DNA of 64,000 bases from Arthrobacter sp. AQ5-06 (GCF_003287955.1 NZ_QMKP01000002.1:248001-312000); one strand, 5' to 3'. Shown: positions 8,929-17,820, counted from the stretch's first letter. Notes: generated by a model from the letters alone, not told the origin. Made by a program: numbers and translations.

Positions 8929-9756
8929 ATGGCAGACGGGGAATCCAGCATCAGCGAGGCGGCCGACGCCGTCGAGGAAGCGTCAGACACCACGGCGCTG
9001 GACGTTGTTGCGCGCTCCGGATTCGCCGTGATGGCCCTGGTCCACATCATTGTTGGCGTCATTGCCATCGCCCTGGCCTTCGGTCAGCCGGGACAGGCGG
9101 AAGCCACCGGTGCCATCGAGCAGCTGGGCGCCAACCCCTGGGGACCGGCCGTGCTCTGGACGTGCGTGGTGGCGTGCACCGGCCTTGCGGCCTGGCAACT
9201 CAGTGAGGCCACGCTCCGTGCCCGGCACCTGCCCCGCGCTCAGCGTTTGGGAAAACTGATCTCTTCGGGGTGCTTGACCATTGCCTACGGAAGCGTGGGG
9301 CTCAGCTTCGCCGGATTCGCCGTCGGCATGCGCGGGGACTCCGGCGACACTACCCGGGATTTCAGCAGCGCCCTCCTGGACGCACCGTTCGGGCTGCCTG
9401 TGCTGGTGGCGGTGGGCCTGACCATCATAGGCGTCGGCGTCTATTTCGTGGTCAAGGGGCTGCGGCGTGGGTTCAAGAAGGAGCTCTTCCGGTTTGACGG
9501 CACCCGCCGCGGCAAGCTCATCGACTCCTTGGGCGTCACCGGGCACGTGGCCAAGGGAATCGCGCTGAACCTGGCCGGGCTGCTGTTTGTCATCGCCGCC
9601 GGGAAACAAAGTCCCGAGGAGTCCACCGGGCTGGACGGAAGCCTCAAGGCGCTCCGCGACCATCCGTTCGGCCCGTACCTGCTGGTCGCGATCGGGGCGG
9701 GCTTCATCTGCTACGGCGCGTTCGCGCTGGTCCGTGCCCGCTTTGGCAGGATGTAA
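8929..9756 (+). CDS. DUF1206-type membrane protein
   Basis: 275 residues with six hydrophobic segments in three similar pairs, each pair beginning with an ARSGFAVMALVHIIVG-like sequence (also ISSGCLTIAYGSVGLSF and GVTGHVAKGIALNLAG). This threefold repeat is typical of the DUF1206 family of actinobacterial and cyanobacterial membrane proteins, whose function is unknown. It lies three bases after the small acidic gene and 19 bases before an SRPBCC gene. Confidence 0.82.
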   Translation: MADGESSISEAADAVEEASDTTALDVVARSGFAVMALVHIIVGVIAIALAFGQPGQAEATGAIEQLGANPWGPAVLWTCVVACTGLAAWQLSEATLRARHLPRAQRLGKLISSGCLTIAYGSVGLSFAGFAVGMRGDSGDTTRDFSSALLDAPFGLPVLVAVGLTIIGVGVYFVVKGLRRGFKKELFRFDGTRRGKLIDSLGVTGHVAKGIALNLAGLLFVIAAGKQSPEESTGLDGSLKALRDHPFGPYLLVAIGAGFICYGAFALVRARFGRM

Positions 9757-9775
9757 CCATCAAAGGAAGGAAGCC

Positions 9776-10216
9776 ATGTCAACCGTGAGCCAACTGTTCA
9801 ATTCCCCAGCCGACGACGTCTGGAAGGTGATCGCCGACGGGTGGCTCTACTCCGGCTGGGTAGTGGGCGCCTCCCGCATCCGCGCCGTCGACGCACACTG
9901 GCCTGAAACCGGTTCACGGCTGCACCACTCCGTGGGCGCCTGGCCGCTGGTGATCAACGACAGCACACGGGTGTCCGCCGTCGAGCCCGGTCGCACCCTG
10001 GAACTCGTGGCGCGCGGCTGGCCGCTGGGCGAGGCCAAAGTGGTGATCACGCTGGAGGATTTGGGAACACAGTGCCGGGTTTCCATCGCCGAGGACGCCA
10101 TCCGCGGACCGGGCAAGCTGGTCCCCAAGGCGCTGCGCGCCGCAATGATCGGCGCCCGAAACCGCGAAACACTCGACCGGCTGGAACTCATGGCGGCCGG
10201 TGGGGCGGGGAGTTAA
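9776..10216 (+). CDS. SRPBCC family protein (polyketide cyclase/dehydrase-like)
   Basis: 146 residues starting at an ATG with AAAGGAAGGAAG just upstream. The pattern (an N-terminal strand, FNSPADDVWKVIADG, a central run of strands and a long C-terminal helix) matches the START/SRPBCC fold used to bind hydrophobic ligands. No enzymatic residues can be named. It probably shares a transcript with the two upstream genes. A long palindrome follows the stop. Confidence 0.82.
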   Translation: MSTVSQLFNSPADDVWKVIADGWLYSGWVVGASRIRAVDAHWPETGSRLHHSVGAWPLVINDSTRVSAVEPGRTLELVARGWPLGEAKVVITLEDLGTQCRVSIAEDAIRGPGKLVPKALRAAMIGARNRETLDRLELMAAGGAGS

Positions 10217-10237
10217 GCCCCGGACATTTAAAGAGAA

Positions 10238-10302
10238 AGCGCGAACCGGCAGCTGATGACCTCAAACTTGGGGTTTGCGGTCATCAGCTGCCAGTTCGCG
10301 CT
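10238..10302. repeat. Long intergenic palindrome, family B copy 1
   Basis: Two 24-base arms (10238-10261 and 10279-10302) pair at 23 of 24 positions around a 17-base loop; the outer ends read AGCGCGAAC. No T-run follows on either strand, so it is not a classic terminator, though it lies between convergent genes. A second copy with the same outer arms is at 53197-53261. The family looks like a REP-like repeat. Confidence 0.8.
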
Positions 10303-10330
10303 GTAGTGCAGGGGAACTAACAGTCGGGAG

Positions 10331-11797
10331 CTAGACGTTGGCTGCTACGCCGTCGCGGGAGATGGCAACCATGTCCTCGCGCGGCACCACCTTGATGCGC
10401 TCACGCTTGACCTCAACGCCGTGCGATCCGCCGGCCTCCGTGGCGGCGGCACCGAGCGCCAGTTCGTGCGCGTCCAGTGCCAGCCACCCTTCCCAGCTGG
10501 TGAACTTCACGCCGCGGGCGTCGAGGAGTTCGACGACGGCGTCCGCCTCGGGAACAGCGGCGACCGGAAGGTTTTCGCGGTCTTCCAGCAGGTACGTCAC
10601 GGTCTCGAGGGCGTCGCCCTTGGTGTGGCCGATGAGGCCGACCGGTCCGCGCTTGATCCAGCCCGTGGCGTAGATGCCCGGCACGTGGGTGCCGGCGGCA
10701 TCCACGACGCGACCGCCGTCGTTCGGTACGACGCCCTTCTTGTGGTCGAACTCGATCTCCGGCAGCGCCGAGCCGAAGTAGCCGATCGAGCGGTAGACGG
10801 CCTGGACGGGATAGTCCACGAACTCGCCCGTGCCGCGGGCGTTGCCCGTGCCGTCCAGCTCGGTGCGCTCGAACTTCATGCCGGCAACCTTGCCCGGCGT
10901 CGCGGCGTCGTCATAGATCTCAACCGGGCTGTGCAGGAAGTGCAGGTGCAGACGGCGGGAGGCGGTGAGCTCGGAGAGGTCCTCGGGCTGCTCGGCGATC
11001 CAGTTGGTGAGGGTGCCCACCATGGTCTTGGTCTGGTTGTTGCTCTGGATCTGGCGGTCCGATTCCTCGTCGAACTCGAAGTCCTCGGCGTAGAGGATGA
11101 TGTCCACGTCCTTGGAGTGGGACAGCTCGCGGAGCTCCAGCGGGGTGAACTTCACCTGGGCCGGGCCGCGGCGGCCGAAGACGTGCACGTCCGTGACGGG
11201 CGAGTTCTTCAGCCCGGCGTAGACGTTGTCCGGGATTTCGGAGACCAGCAGGTCGTCGGCGTGCTTGGAGAGGACCCGGGCCACGTCCAGGGCCACGTTG
11301 CCGTTGCCGATCACGGCGATTTCCTTGGCGTCCAGCGGCCATTCGCGGGACACGTCCGGGTGACCGTCGTACCAGGAGACGAAGTCCGCGCCGCCGTAGG
11401 AGCCGTCCAGCTCGATGCCCGGGATGTTCAGGTCCGCGTCCTTGATGGCGCCGGTGGCGAAGATGACGGCGTCGTAGTGGGTGCGGAGGTCCTCGATGGA
11501 GATGTCGGTGCCGTAGTCCACGTTGCCGAAGAAGCGGATGTCGCCGCGGTCCAGGACCTTGTGCAGGGCGTTGACGATGCCCTTGATGCGCGGGTGGTCC
11601 GGAGCCACGCCGTAGCGGATCAGGCCGTAGGGTGCCGGGTAGCGGTCAAAGAGGTCAATGCTCACGGTCAGTTCGCCGCTCTTGACGGCTTCGCTCTTTG
11701 TGAGGATGTCCGCGGCGTAAACGCCGGCCGGGCCGGAGCCCACGACGGCGACTCGCAGCGGACGCTCTGCAGATCCTACGGAGGTGCTTGATGACAC
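10331..11797 (-). CDS. fprA: Ferredoxin--NADP(+) reductase, FprA/adrenodoxin-reductase type
   Basis: 488 residues. An FAD-binding GSGPAG motif at ~20-25 is followed by DRYPAPYGLIRYGVAPDHP, the family hallmark, and an NADPH-binding GNGNVA motif at ~164-169, with a C-terminal ATGWIKRGPVGLIG segment closing the FAD site. It moves electrons between NADPH and ferredoxin. It follows siroheme synthase on the same strand with a 34-base gap, so in this operon it probably feeds reduced ferredoxin to the sulfite reductase encoded at 22.5-24.2 kb. Length is typical. Confidence 0.92.
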   Translation of the reverse strand: MSSSTSVGSAERPLRVAVVGSGPAGVYAADILTKSEAVKSGELTVSIDLFDRYPAPYGLIRYGVAPDHPRIKGIVNALHKVLDRGDIRFFGNVDYGTDISIEDLRTHYDAVIFATGAIKDADLNIPGIELDGSYGGADFVSWYDGHPDVSREWPLDAKEIAVIGNGNVALDVARVLSKHADDLLVSEIPDNVYAGLKNSPVTDVHVFGRRGPAQVKFTPLELRELSHSKDVDIILYAEDFEFDEESDRQIQSNNQTKTMVGTLTNWIAEQPEDLSELTASRRLHLHFLHSPVEIYDDAATPGKVAGMKFERTELDGTGNARGTGEFVDYPVQAVYRSIGYFGSALPEIEFDHKKGVVPNDGGRVVDAAGTHVPGIYATGWIKRGPVGLIGHTKGDALETVTYLLEDRENLPVAAVPEADAVVELLDARGVKFTSWEGWLALDAHELALGAAATEAGGSHGVEVKRERIKVVPREDMVAISRDGVAANV

Positions 11798-11831
11798 GGC
11801 TGTGTTCCTTTGGTTCGTTCCGGCTGGGGGG

Positions 11832-13100
11832 CTAGGTGGTGAGGGCTCTTGCTGTGGTGCGGGGGCTGTTCGGGGTGGTGGTGCTGTAGTCCGCTGTCTT
11901 GAAGTGCGACGGCGCGAACGGGCTGACGCGGACCACGTCGCCGATCACAATCACGGCAGGATTTGCGACGCCGGTGGCTTCCGCCTGGTCGGCGATGGAA
12001 CCGAGCGTGCCGATCGTCACGCGCTGATTCGGCAGATAGCCGTTCTCAACGATGCCAACTGGAGTGTCCTGAGGCAAACCGGCGCCCGCCAGGGCAGCGG
12101 CGGAGTCGCGAAGTGCGGCCACTCCCATCAGCAGCACAATCGTGTGGTCCGCGCGGGCCGGGACCTCGGACAACTCCTCATGGCCAGTAACAACGCTGAA
12201 GCCCTTGGCCAGGCCGCGGTGCGTCACGGGGATGCCGGCGGCGGCCGGAACAGAGATCGCGGACGTGACGCCGGAGACCACTTCAACCTCGACGCCGTGC
12301 TGCCGGCAGTATTCGGCTTCCTCGCCGCCTCGACCCAGGACGTACGGATCGCCGCCCTTGAGCCGGACCACGCGGTGCCCGGCGAGCGCCTCGTCGACGA
12401 GGATGCGGTTGATCTCGGCCTGCGGCACCGGATGGTGGCCGGGGGTCTTGCCCACCTCGATGACTCGGACGTCCGGGGCGAGTTCGTTCAGCAGTTCGCG
12501 CGGGCCCAGGCGGTCAGCCACCACGACGTCGGCCTGGCCCAGGAGCCGGCGGCCGCGGACGGTGATGAGGCCGGTATCGCCCGGGCCGCCACCCACGAGG
12601 GCCACGGAGCCCGCAGACGCACGGCGGCGGCGCAGCGGGAGGTCGCCGGTTTCCAGTGCGGTGGCGACGGCGTCACGCAGGGCCATGGCGCGGCGCGGGT
12701 CTCCCCCGGCGTTCACGGCGATCTGCACGTCATCAACCACGGCGACGGCGGGCGTCCACGCGGCTGAGGCTTCGTGGTCGGAGGCGTTGACGCACCAGAT
12801 GCGCTGCGCCTCGGCGTCAGCGGAAACTTTGGTGTCCACGGCGGAATCGCCGGTGGCCGTCTGGATGAACCAGACGCCGTCGACGTCGGACGGAACGTAA
12901 GTGCGCGGCTGCCAGGTGAGCAGGCCGGCGTCGGCCAGTTCGCGGAGCGCGGCGGAGGCAGCGGGAGCCACGACGGTGACCCGGGCACCGGCGTCGAGCA
13001 GGCCCTTGGCGCGGCGGGCAGCCACGGGGCCGCCGCCCACCACCAGCACGGGGCGGCCCAACAACCGCAGTGCTGTGGGGTAGATATCCTGAATTGCCAT
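11832..13100 (-). CDS. cysG: Siroheme synthase: precorrin-2 dehydrogenase fused to uroporphyrinogen-III C-methyltransferase
   Basis: 422 residues. Residues ~1-160 form a Rossmann domain (GGGPVAARRAKGLL, ~22-35) for NAD-dependent precorrin-2 oxidation and ferrochelation. Residues ~165-415 form a SAM-dependent methyltransferase with VALVGGGPGD and RLKGGDPYVLGRGGEE. Together they turn uroporphyrinogen III into sirohydrochlorin or siroheme, the sulfite reductase cofactor. The start at 13100 (MAIQDIYPTAL) matches the family; TATCGT lies six bases upstream, so the mRNA may be leaderless. It has shared motifs upstream (13118-13183). Confidence 0.93.
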   Translation of the reverse strand: MAIQDIYPTALRLLGRPVLVVGGGPVAARRAKGLLDAGARVTVVAPAASAALRELADAGLLTWQPRTYVPSDVDGVWFIQTATGDSAVDTKVSADAEAQRIWCVNASDHEASAAWTPAVAVVDDVQIAVNAGGDPRRAMALRDAVATALETGDLPLRRRRASAGSVALVGGGPGDTGLITVRGRRLLGQADVVVADRLGPRELLNELAPDVRVIEVGKTPGHHPVPQAEINRILVDEALAGHRVVRLKGGDPYVLGRGGEEAEYCRQHGVEVEVVSGVTSAISVPAAAGIPVTHRGLAKGFSVVTGHEELSEVPARADHTIVLLMGVAALRDSAAALAGAGLPQDTPVGIVENGYLPNQRVTIGTLGSIADQAEATGVANPAVIVIGDVVRVSPFAPSHFKTADYSTTTPNSPRTTARALTT

Positions 13101-13117
13101 AGATCGACGATAGGGCC

Positions 13118-13183
13118 GCGTCACATTCCCCAACAACGGCGGCGGAAACACCAGTTCACGTAAGGTAACGGGGCGTCACATTC
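13118..13183 (-). promoter_or_regulatory. Two copies of a GAATGTGACGC motif upstream of siroheme synthase
   Basis: On the minus strand GAATGTGACGC occurs at 13128-13118 and again at 13183-13173, both before the siroheme synthase start. The same sequence is upstream of the sulfonate importer (17820-17810), and CTTTGTGACGC lies in the sirA promoter (24270-24260). The recurrence at sulfur genes suggests a regulator site. The proximal copy lies between a TTGTTG -35-like and a TATCGT -10-like box. Confidence 0.55.
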
Positions 13184-13203
13184 GGTGCTGTCCCGGTTCT
13201 GGT

Positions 13204-13500
13204 CTACTTCACGGCGATGAGCTCGACCAGCCGGATGTTGGGATCCCTGGCCAGGAGGCTTGGGCCGTGTTCGCCGAGCGCCGCCGGGATGGCACCGTTG
13301 AGATGCTCCTGCCGCGCTTCCTCGGTCTCGAAGGTGTCGAAGATGCCGAAGGTGTTTTCGTCGACGCGGAAGGCGTACCAGGTCTTAGTGCCCGGCTCGG
13401 TGGCCACGATGTCACGGGCTCCGCTGAGGAAGTCCCAGACGTCCTGCTCCTTGCCCGGCTTGGCCTCGACCAGTGCCAGTACTCCAAAGTTAAGCGCCAT
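13204..13500 (-). CDS. Antibiotic biosynthesis monooxygenase (ABM) domain protein
   Basis: 98 residues, a complete ABM ferredoxin-like fold: ALVEAKPGKEQDVWDFLSG, TEPGTKTWYAFRVDENTFGIFDTFETEEARQEHL and a final LVELIAVK strand. Such small proteins act as cofactor-free quinol monooxygenases or bind heme or quinones; which one cannot be told here. AGGAGACTGCA before the ATG gives a good ribosome-binding site. It stands between the siroheme gene and a truncated cysteine synthase. Confidence 0.87.
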   Translation of the reverse strand: MALNFGVLALVEAKPGKEQDVWDFLSGARDIVATEPGTKTWYAFRVDENTFGIFDTFETEEARQEHLNGAIPAALGEHGPSLLARDPNIRLVELIAVK

Positions 13501-13634
13501 TGCAGTCTCCTCAAGAACATCCGCGGAATCGGCCGCCTGCCGGCCTATGCCAGAGTCTAGGAAGATACCCGGACCAGAACAAGGGTGCGCCGGGACGATG
13601 GGATTCCGCTGACGCCTCGCGGTGCACGTCCCGG

Positions 13635-13920
13635 CTACTGCCCGTACAGACCGGTACTGAGATAGCGGAAGCCGGAGTCGACTATGACGGTGACAACGGT
13701 TGCGTCTGGACCGAGCTGTTCGGCCACGCGCAGCGCGGCCACGACATTTCCTCCGGAGGAGGTGCCGGCGAAGATGCCTTCCTCGCGGGCGAGCCGCCGG
13801 CTCATCGCCATCGCTTCGTCGGATGAGACTTGTTCAATCGCATCCACCTCCGCTGGCTCCCAAAGCGGGGGAATGAAGCCGATGCCGGTCCCCTCAATCC
13901 GCGGGGGCGTTCCTGCTCTT
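13635..13920 (-). pseudogene. Cysteine synthase-family C-terminal remnant
   Basis: The readable protein ends like a PLP-dependent cysteine synthase: RIEGTGIGFIPPLWEP, then DEAMAMSRRLAREEGIFAGTSSGGNVVAALRVAE and a C-terminal TVIVDSGFRYLST. That is only the last ~90 residues of a ~310-residue family; the PLP-lysine half is missing. Homology stops near 13905, exactly where the opposing cupin gene also begins without its N-terminus. An in-frame ATG at 13847 exists but a functional enzyme is not possible. Confidence 0.8.
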
Positions 13921-13930
13921 TGAAGTTGAG

Positions 13931-14284
13931 ATGGCCCTCAACAAGGTCACTCCCGTGCACACCCATCCGGACTCCGACGAAACCCTATATATCCTCGCCG
14001 GGGAGATCCTCATGAATATGGACGGCACGGAGCATCACGTCGCAGCGGGCGGGGTGACCATCGCCCCGCGCGGTGTCCCGCACGCGTTCAAGGTCCTCCA
14101 GGAGGGGACCCGCGTGCTGTGCCTGCACACTCCGGGCGGCGCCCAGGCGTTTTACTTCGGCGCCAGCGAACCGCTGAGCGGGGACCTGGGGACCGGAGTG
14201 GTGGACTTTGAGCGTATCCGCGAATCAGGGCGACTGAACGGCGGCATCGAGATCCTGGGGCCGCCGCCGTTCCCGGCGGCATAA
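13931..14284 (+). CDS. Cupin domain protein, 5'-truncated
   Basis: 117 residues from the first ATG. The metal-binding cupin motifs are present: HTHPDSDETLYILAGE and later APRGVPHAFKV, with conserved His and Glu. Homology-like sequence continues upstream of this ATG in frame (AGAFLLFEVE), which in full-length relatives lies well inside the protein, so the true N-terminus is gone. No good ribosome-binding site precedes the ATG. It abuts the truncated cysteine synthase head to head, pointing to a deletion. It may still make a short protein or be dead. Confidence 0.7.
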   Translation: MALNKVTPVHTHPDSDETLYILAGEILMNMDGTEHHVAAGGVTIAPRGVPHAFKVLQEGTRVLCLHTPGGAQAFYFGASEPLSGDLGTGVVDFERIRESGRLNGGIEILGPPPFPAA

Positions 14285-14286
14285 GC

Positions 14287-14730
14287 CTAGGGGTTTGCCA
14301 GGAACCGGGCACGGTGCGCGATGAGGCGTTGCAGGTAACGGCGAAGGACCAAATCCTCCACCACCCGCCCCAGGATGCCGAGCGGCGCGGCGAACTCCAC
14401 GCGGTCTATCATGATGCTGCCGGTGGCCGTGGCCTGGAACTCGTGGACGTGGCGGAAGAACTTGAACGGGCCCCTGATCTGCTCGTCCGTGAAGCTGTCG
14501 GGGAACTCCAGTGCGGTGATGCGGCTGGTCATCCTCAGTGGGAGGCCGAAATGCCGGGCCTGCCAGGTCACCTCTTGCCCCTCGCCGATCAGCCCGGACG
14601 TGACCCCGCCTACGGCCCGTTCCCCCGCGCCCCGCTGCGAGTCCACGTGGGCGTCCACGCTGCGCGCGAGGTCGAACAGGCGCTCCGGGGTCAAGGCGGA
14701 CTCGGTGCGGCTCACGAAGCTGACGGTCAT
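14287..14730 (-). CDS. SRPBCC family ligand-binding protein
   Basis: 147 residues with the START/SRPBCC pattern: RLFDLARSVDAHVDS, a hydrophobic beta sheet (TWQARHFGLPLRMTSRITALEFP) and a C-terminal helix LVLRRYLQRLIAHRARFL. Members in actinobacteria are often annotated as cyclase/dehydrase or SulA-like inhibitors of unknown role. It ends two bases past the end of the convergent cupin gene. No partner gene is evident. Confidence 0.8.
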   Translation of the reverse strand: MTVSFVSRTESALTPERLFDLARSVDAHVDSQRGAGERAVGGVTSGLIGEGQEVTWQARHFGLPLRMTSRITALEFPDSFTDEQIRGPFKFFRHVHEFQATATGSIMIDRVEFAAPLGILGRVVEDLVLRRYLQRLIAHRARFLANP

Positions 14731-14866
14731 GGCGCCAGTCTGCCAGACTCCCTGGTGGGCTGCCGGCGTAGTTGGTTGCCTTTTGAACAGAACAGCAGAG
14801 CCCGACGGCGGGACTCGCCGTCGGAGTCTGCCCGTTGGTCTTGCTGTGGCCGGCCGGCCCGCGTGG

Positions 14867-15817
14867 TTAGCGGGTGCTGCCGGAGAGGAGGCCGCGGCTG
14901 CGGAGGAGGCGCTTCTCGATGGGGCCGAAGACGAGCAGTTCGATCAGGATGCCAACGGCCAGGATCAGCAGGATGGCCGACATCACCACGGACATGTCGG
15001 ACAGGATCCGGCCCTGGTCCAGCAGCGAGCCCAGGCCGAAGCCGATGGTGCCGCCCACGGCGATGATTTCCGCGGCCATCAGGGACCGCCAGGAGAACGC
15101 CCAGCCCTGCTTGAGCCCGCCGAGGTAGCCGGGAAGCGCCGCGGGAAGGATGATCTGCAGCGCCATCTGCAACCTCGATGCGCCCAGGACCGTGCCCACC
15201 CGGCGGTACTGCGGCGGGATCTGGTCCACGCCGGAGATCAGCCCGTTGATGATGGACGGGATGGCGCCCATGAACACCACAAAGTAGACAGTGGCGTCGG
15301 TCAGGCCGAACCAGATGATGGCGGCGGGCACCCACGCCACGGACGGCAGCACCTGCAGCCCCGAGATGAGCGGACCGAACGCGCGCCGCAACGGCGCCAC
15401 CTGTGACAGCAGAAGGCCCACGGGCGTGGCGATGGCAACGCTGATCAGGAATCCAACCAGCCCGCGCTGCAGCGACGTCCACACCGCTTCCTGGAGCTTG
15501 CCCTCGCCCCACAGCACGCCGATCTGTCCCAGCACGTCGAGCGGGCCGGGCACCAGGTCCCGGCGCTTCAGGCCAAGCGACACATAGAACTGCCAGGCCA
15601 AAACCAGGACCACCAGGGCAGCCACCGGAAGCAGGATGCGGCTCCAGTCGATGCGGTCCTTGCGGTCGGCGTCCGACTGCAGGGAGTCAAGGCCGGATTC
15701 GAGCTGTCGCAGGTCCTCGTGCCCGGTGGAGGTCCTGGTCAGGGCCGCGGTGATGTGCCGTGCCTCCGTGGGCTCCGTTGACGGGGCCTCGGCAAGCGGG
15801 GCGGGGTTATTTGGCAT
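14867..15817 (-). CDS. ssuC: Sulfonate/nitrate-type ABC transporter permease (SsuC-like)
   Basis: 316 residues: a ~60-residue soluble N-terminus, then six predicted membrane segments and the EAA loop (SRLQMALQIILPAALPGYLGG) that docks the ATPase. The sequence fits the SsuC/TauC/NrtB branch. It starts 11 bases inside the end of the ATPase gene, so the two are translationally coupled. With SsuB and SsuA it imports an oxyanion-type nutrient, most likely sulfonates given the sulfur genes around it; nitrate or taurine remain possible. Confidence 0.9.
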   Translation of the reverse strand: MPNNPAPLAEAPSTEPTEARHITAALTRTSTGHEDLRQLESGLDSLQSDADRKDRIDWSRILLPVAALVVLVLAWQFYVSLGLKRRDLVPGPLDVLGQIGVLWGEGKLQEAVWTSLQRGLVGFLISVAIATPVGLLLSQVAPLRRAFGPLISGLQVLPSVAWVPAAIIWFGLTDATVYFVVFMGAIPSIINGLISGVDQIPPQYRRVGTVLGASRLQMALQIILPAALPGYLGGLKQGWAFSWRSLMAAEIIAVGGTIGFGLGSLLDQGRILSDMSVVMSAILLILAVGILIELLVFGPIEKRLLRSRGLLSGSTR

Positions 15818-16532
15818 GACGGCGAATCTCCTCCCGCAGCCGGGCAGTGATGACCCCGGTCAGCTGTCCGGCCAGGCCGGCGTCGGTTCGGTGTTCCTCG
15901 GTGACGTCCCATTCCTGGACCACACGGCCGGGGCGGGAGGACAGCAGCAGCACGCGCTGGCCAAGCCGCACAGCCTCGCGGACGTTGTGCGTGACAAAAA
16001 CGATGGTCCGTCCGGTCTCTTTCCAGATACGTTCCAGCTCGTCGTGGAGGAGGTCGCGGGTGATGGCGTCCAGGGCCGCGAACGGCTCGTCCATCAGCAG
16101 CAGCTGCCGGTCCTGGGCCAGGGAACGGGCCAAAGCAACGCGCTGGCGCATGCCGCCGGACAGCTCGTGCGGGCGTTTGTCCCCCGCACCGCCCAGGTGC
16201 ACCAGCTCCAGCAGCTCATTGGCTTTGACGCGGCGCTCGGCCTTGCCCACACCGCGCAGCTGCAGGGCCAGCTCGATGTTCTCCCGTGCGTTGAGCCACG
16301 GGAACAGGGCGGCGTCCTGGAACATAAAGGCAGCGCCATCGCTGGGGACTTCCAGGGCGCCCGACGTCGGGAGCTCCAGTCCCGCCATGATGTTCAGCAG
16401 GGTGGATTTGCCGCAGCCGGACGCACCGAGGAGGGCGACGAACTCGCCCTTCCCGATGTTGGCGTTGACGTCGTCCAGCACCGGGGCGCCGTCGCCGAAG
16501 CGCTTGCCCAGGTTTTCCAGTACGACTGGCAT
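15807..16532 (-). CDS. ssuB: Sulfonate-type ABC transporter ATP-binding protein (SsuB-like)
   Basis: 241 residues. Walker A GASGCGKSTLL at ~36-46, Q-loop FQDAALFPWL at ~71-80, signature LSGGMRQR at ~124-131, Walker B LLLMDEP at ~144-150 and the switch histidine in FVTHNV. This is the standard SsuB/TauB length and motif set. CCTAAGGACGGGACC precedes the ATG. It is the second gene of the three-gene importer operon. Confidence 0.92.
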   Translation of the reverse strand: MPVVLENLGKRFGDGAPVLDDVNANIGKGEFVALLGASGCGKSTLLNIMAGLELPTSGALEVPSDGAAFMFQDAALFPWLNARENIELALQLRGVGKAERRVKANELLELVHLGGAGDKRPHELSGGMRQRVALARSLAQDRQLLLMDEPFAALDAITRDLLHDELERIWKETGRTIVFVTHNVREAVRLGQRVLLLSSRPGRVVQEWDVTEEHRTDAGLAGQLTGVITARLREEIRRHAK

Positions 16533-16587
16533 GGTCCCGTCCTTAGGTAGGTGATGCTGTGGTGGTGGAGTTGGCGATGAAGCGGCG

Positions 16588-17739
16588 TCAGTCCTGGCCG
16601 AGCCCGGCAGCGGAGATGGATTTGCCGGTGACTTCGTTCAGCGCCCGGAGGTCAAAGAGGCCGCTGATGTCGGCCTGCTTGGTGGTACCGGCGTCCACTC
16701 CGTCCTGCAGGAGCTTGGGATAGGTTCCGGCCAGCGGGTCCACGGTGAAGGTGATGTTGTTCAGCGACCTCTCGATGACGTCGGCCGGAAGGGCAGCGCC
16801 CGCTGACTCCTTCAGCGCGGCGTTGATGACGGCTGCCTTCTCCGCCGACGGCGTGTCATTGAGCCAGGCCACGGACTTCGCGTGGCCCTTCAGCAGCGCC
16901 TTCACGGTGTCCGGGTGCTCCGCGGCGAAGGTCCTGTTCACAATCAGGATGGTGGTGGGGAACTCGCCCGGCTTGCCGGTTGCGGCGCCGTCCCACAGGT
17001 CCTTCTCGTCCACCAGGACCTTGGCTCCGGCCTGGAGCACCAGGCGCGAGGCCCACGGCTCGGGCAACCACGCGCCGTCGAGCTTTCCATCCTGGAAGAG
17101 CTTCAGGGTCTGGGCGTTTTCCGTGGGGTTGATGGCCACATCGCCGCTGCCATCCACCTTGGTCTTGTAGCCATTTGATGAGAGCCAGGCGCGCAGCGCG
17201 ACGTCCTGCGTGCCGCCGAGCTGCGGAGATGCGAGGGTCTTGCCCTTGAGGTCCGCAGCCGAATTGATGCCCGGCCGGACCACCAGCTGCGCCCCGCCGG
17301 AGGCCGCTCCCGCGATGACGCTGACGGACTCGCCCTTGCTCTTGACGAAGGAGTTGATGGCGGGGTTGGGGCCGATGTAGGCGGCGTCGATGGCGCCGGC
17401 GTTCAGGGCCTCGATCGCAGCAGGCCCCGCGTTGAAAGTCTCTGTGCTGAGCTTGGTGCCGCCCAGCTCCCCGGCAAGGAAGCCCTGGTTGACGCCCACC
17501 AGCGCCGCCGCGTGTGTGATGTTTCCGAAGTAGCCCAGTTTCAGCTCGGCGGCGGGGGTGGGTGCAGGGGCTGCCGCCTGCGCGTCAGTGTTACGCGAAA
17601 CGCTGGAAGCCACCACGGCCCCCACAGCGATCAGCAGGACCAGTCCGATGGCCAGCGCAGCCTCGATGGCACGCTTGCGCTTGGGCACCGCGTTTTCACC
17701 GGCCACGATCCGGGTCATCCCGGGCTTGGAACTAGTCAT
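16588..17739 (-). CDS. ssuA: Sulfonate-type ABC transporter substrate-binding protein (SsuA-like)
   Basis: 383 residues. The N-terminus is a basic stretch followed by a hydrophobic signal/anchor (AALAIGLVLLIAVGAVVA) without a lipobox cysteine. The mature part has the periplasmic-binding fold of the SsuA/THI5 family: LKLGYFGNITHAAALVG, AIDAAYIGPNPAI, GAWLPEPWAS. I chose the ATG at 17739, since GGTGAAACA lies upstream and a TTGAAC-N17-TATGGT promoter ends there. First gene of the ssuABC-like operon. Confidence 0.9.
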   Translation of the reverse strand: MTSSKPGMTRIVAGENAVPKRKRAIEAALAIGLVLLIAVGAVVASSVSRNTDAQAAAPAPTPAAELKLGYFGNITHAAALVGVNQGFLAGELGGTKLSTETFNAGPAAIEALNAGAIDAAYIGPNPAINSFVKSKGESVSVIAGAASGGAQLVVRPGINSAADLKGKTLASPQLGGTQDVALRAWLSSNGYKTKVDGSGDVAINPTENAQTLKLFQDGKLDGAWLPEPWASRLVLQAGAKVLVDEKDLWDGAATGKPGEFPTTILIVNRTFAAEHPDTVKALLKGHAKSVAWLNDTPSAEKAAVINAALKESAGAALPADVIERSLNNITFTVDPLAGTYPKLLQDGVDAGTTKQADISGLFDLRALNEVTGKSISAAGLGQD

Positions 17740-17820
17740 TGTTTCACCATAGGGAGTGTCATAAACCCGTTCAACGAAGCAGCAACGGGGGGTCACGCGC
17801 GTTCATCTAGCGTCACATTC
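17740..17820 (-). promoter_or_regulatory. Promoter region of the sulfonate importer
   Basis: Reading the minus strand, TTGAAC and TATGGT are spaced by 17 bases and the second ends six bases before the ssuA ATG, implying a leaderless or very short leader. About 45 bases upstream of the -35 lies GAATGTGACGC (17820-17810), the motif also found twice before siroheme synthase. Confidence 0.55.

Noticed and set aside
10421..11791. Long plus-strand open frame of ~456 codons
   Set aside because: It is antisense to the FprA gene, has no family features and unusual composition; high G/C content keeps the antisense frame open.
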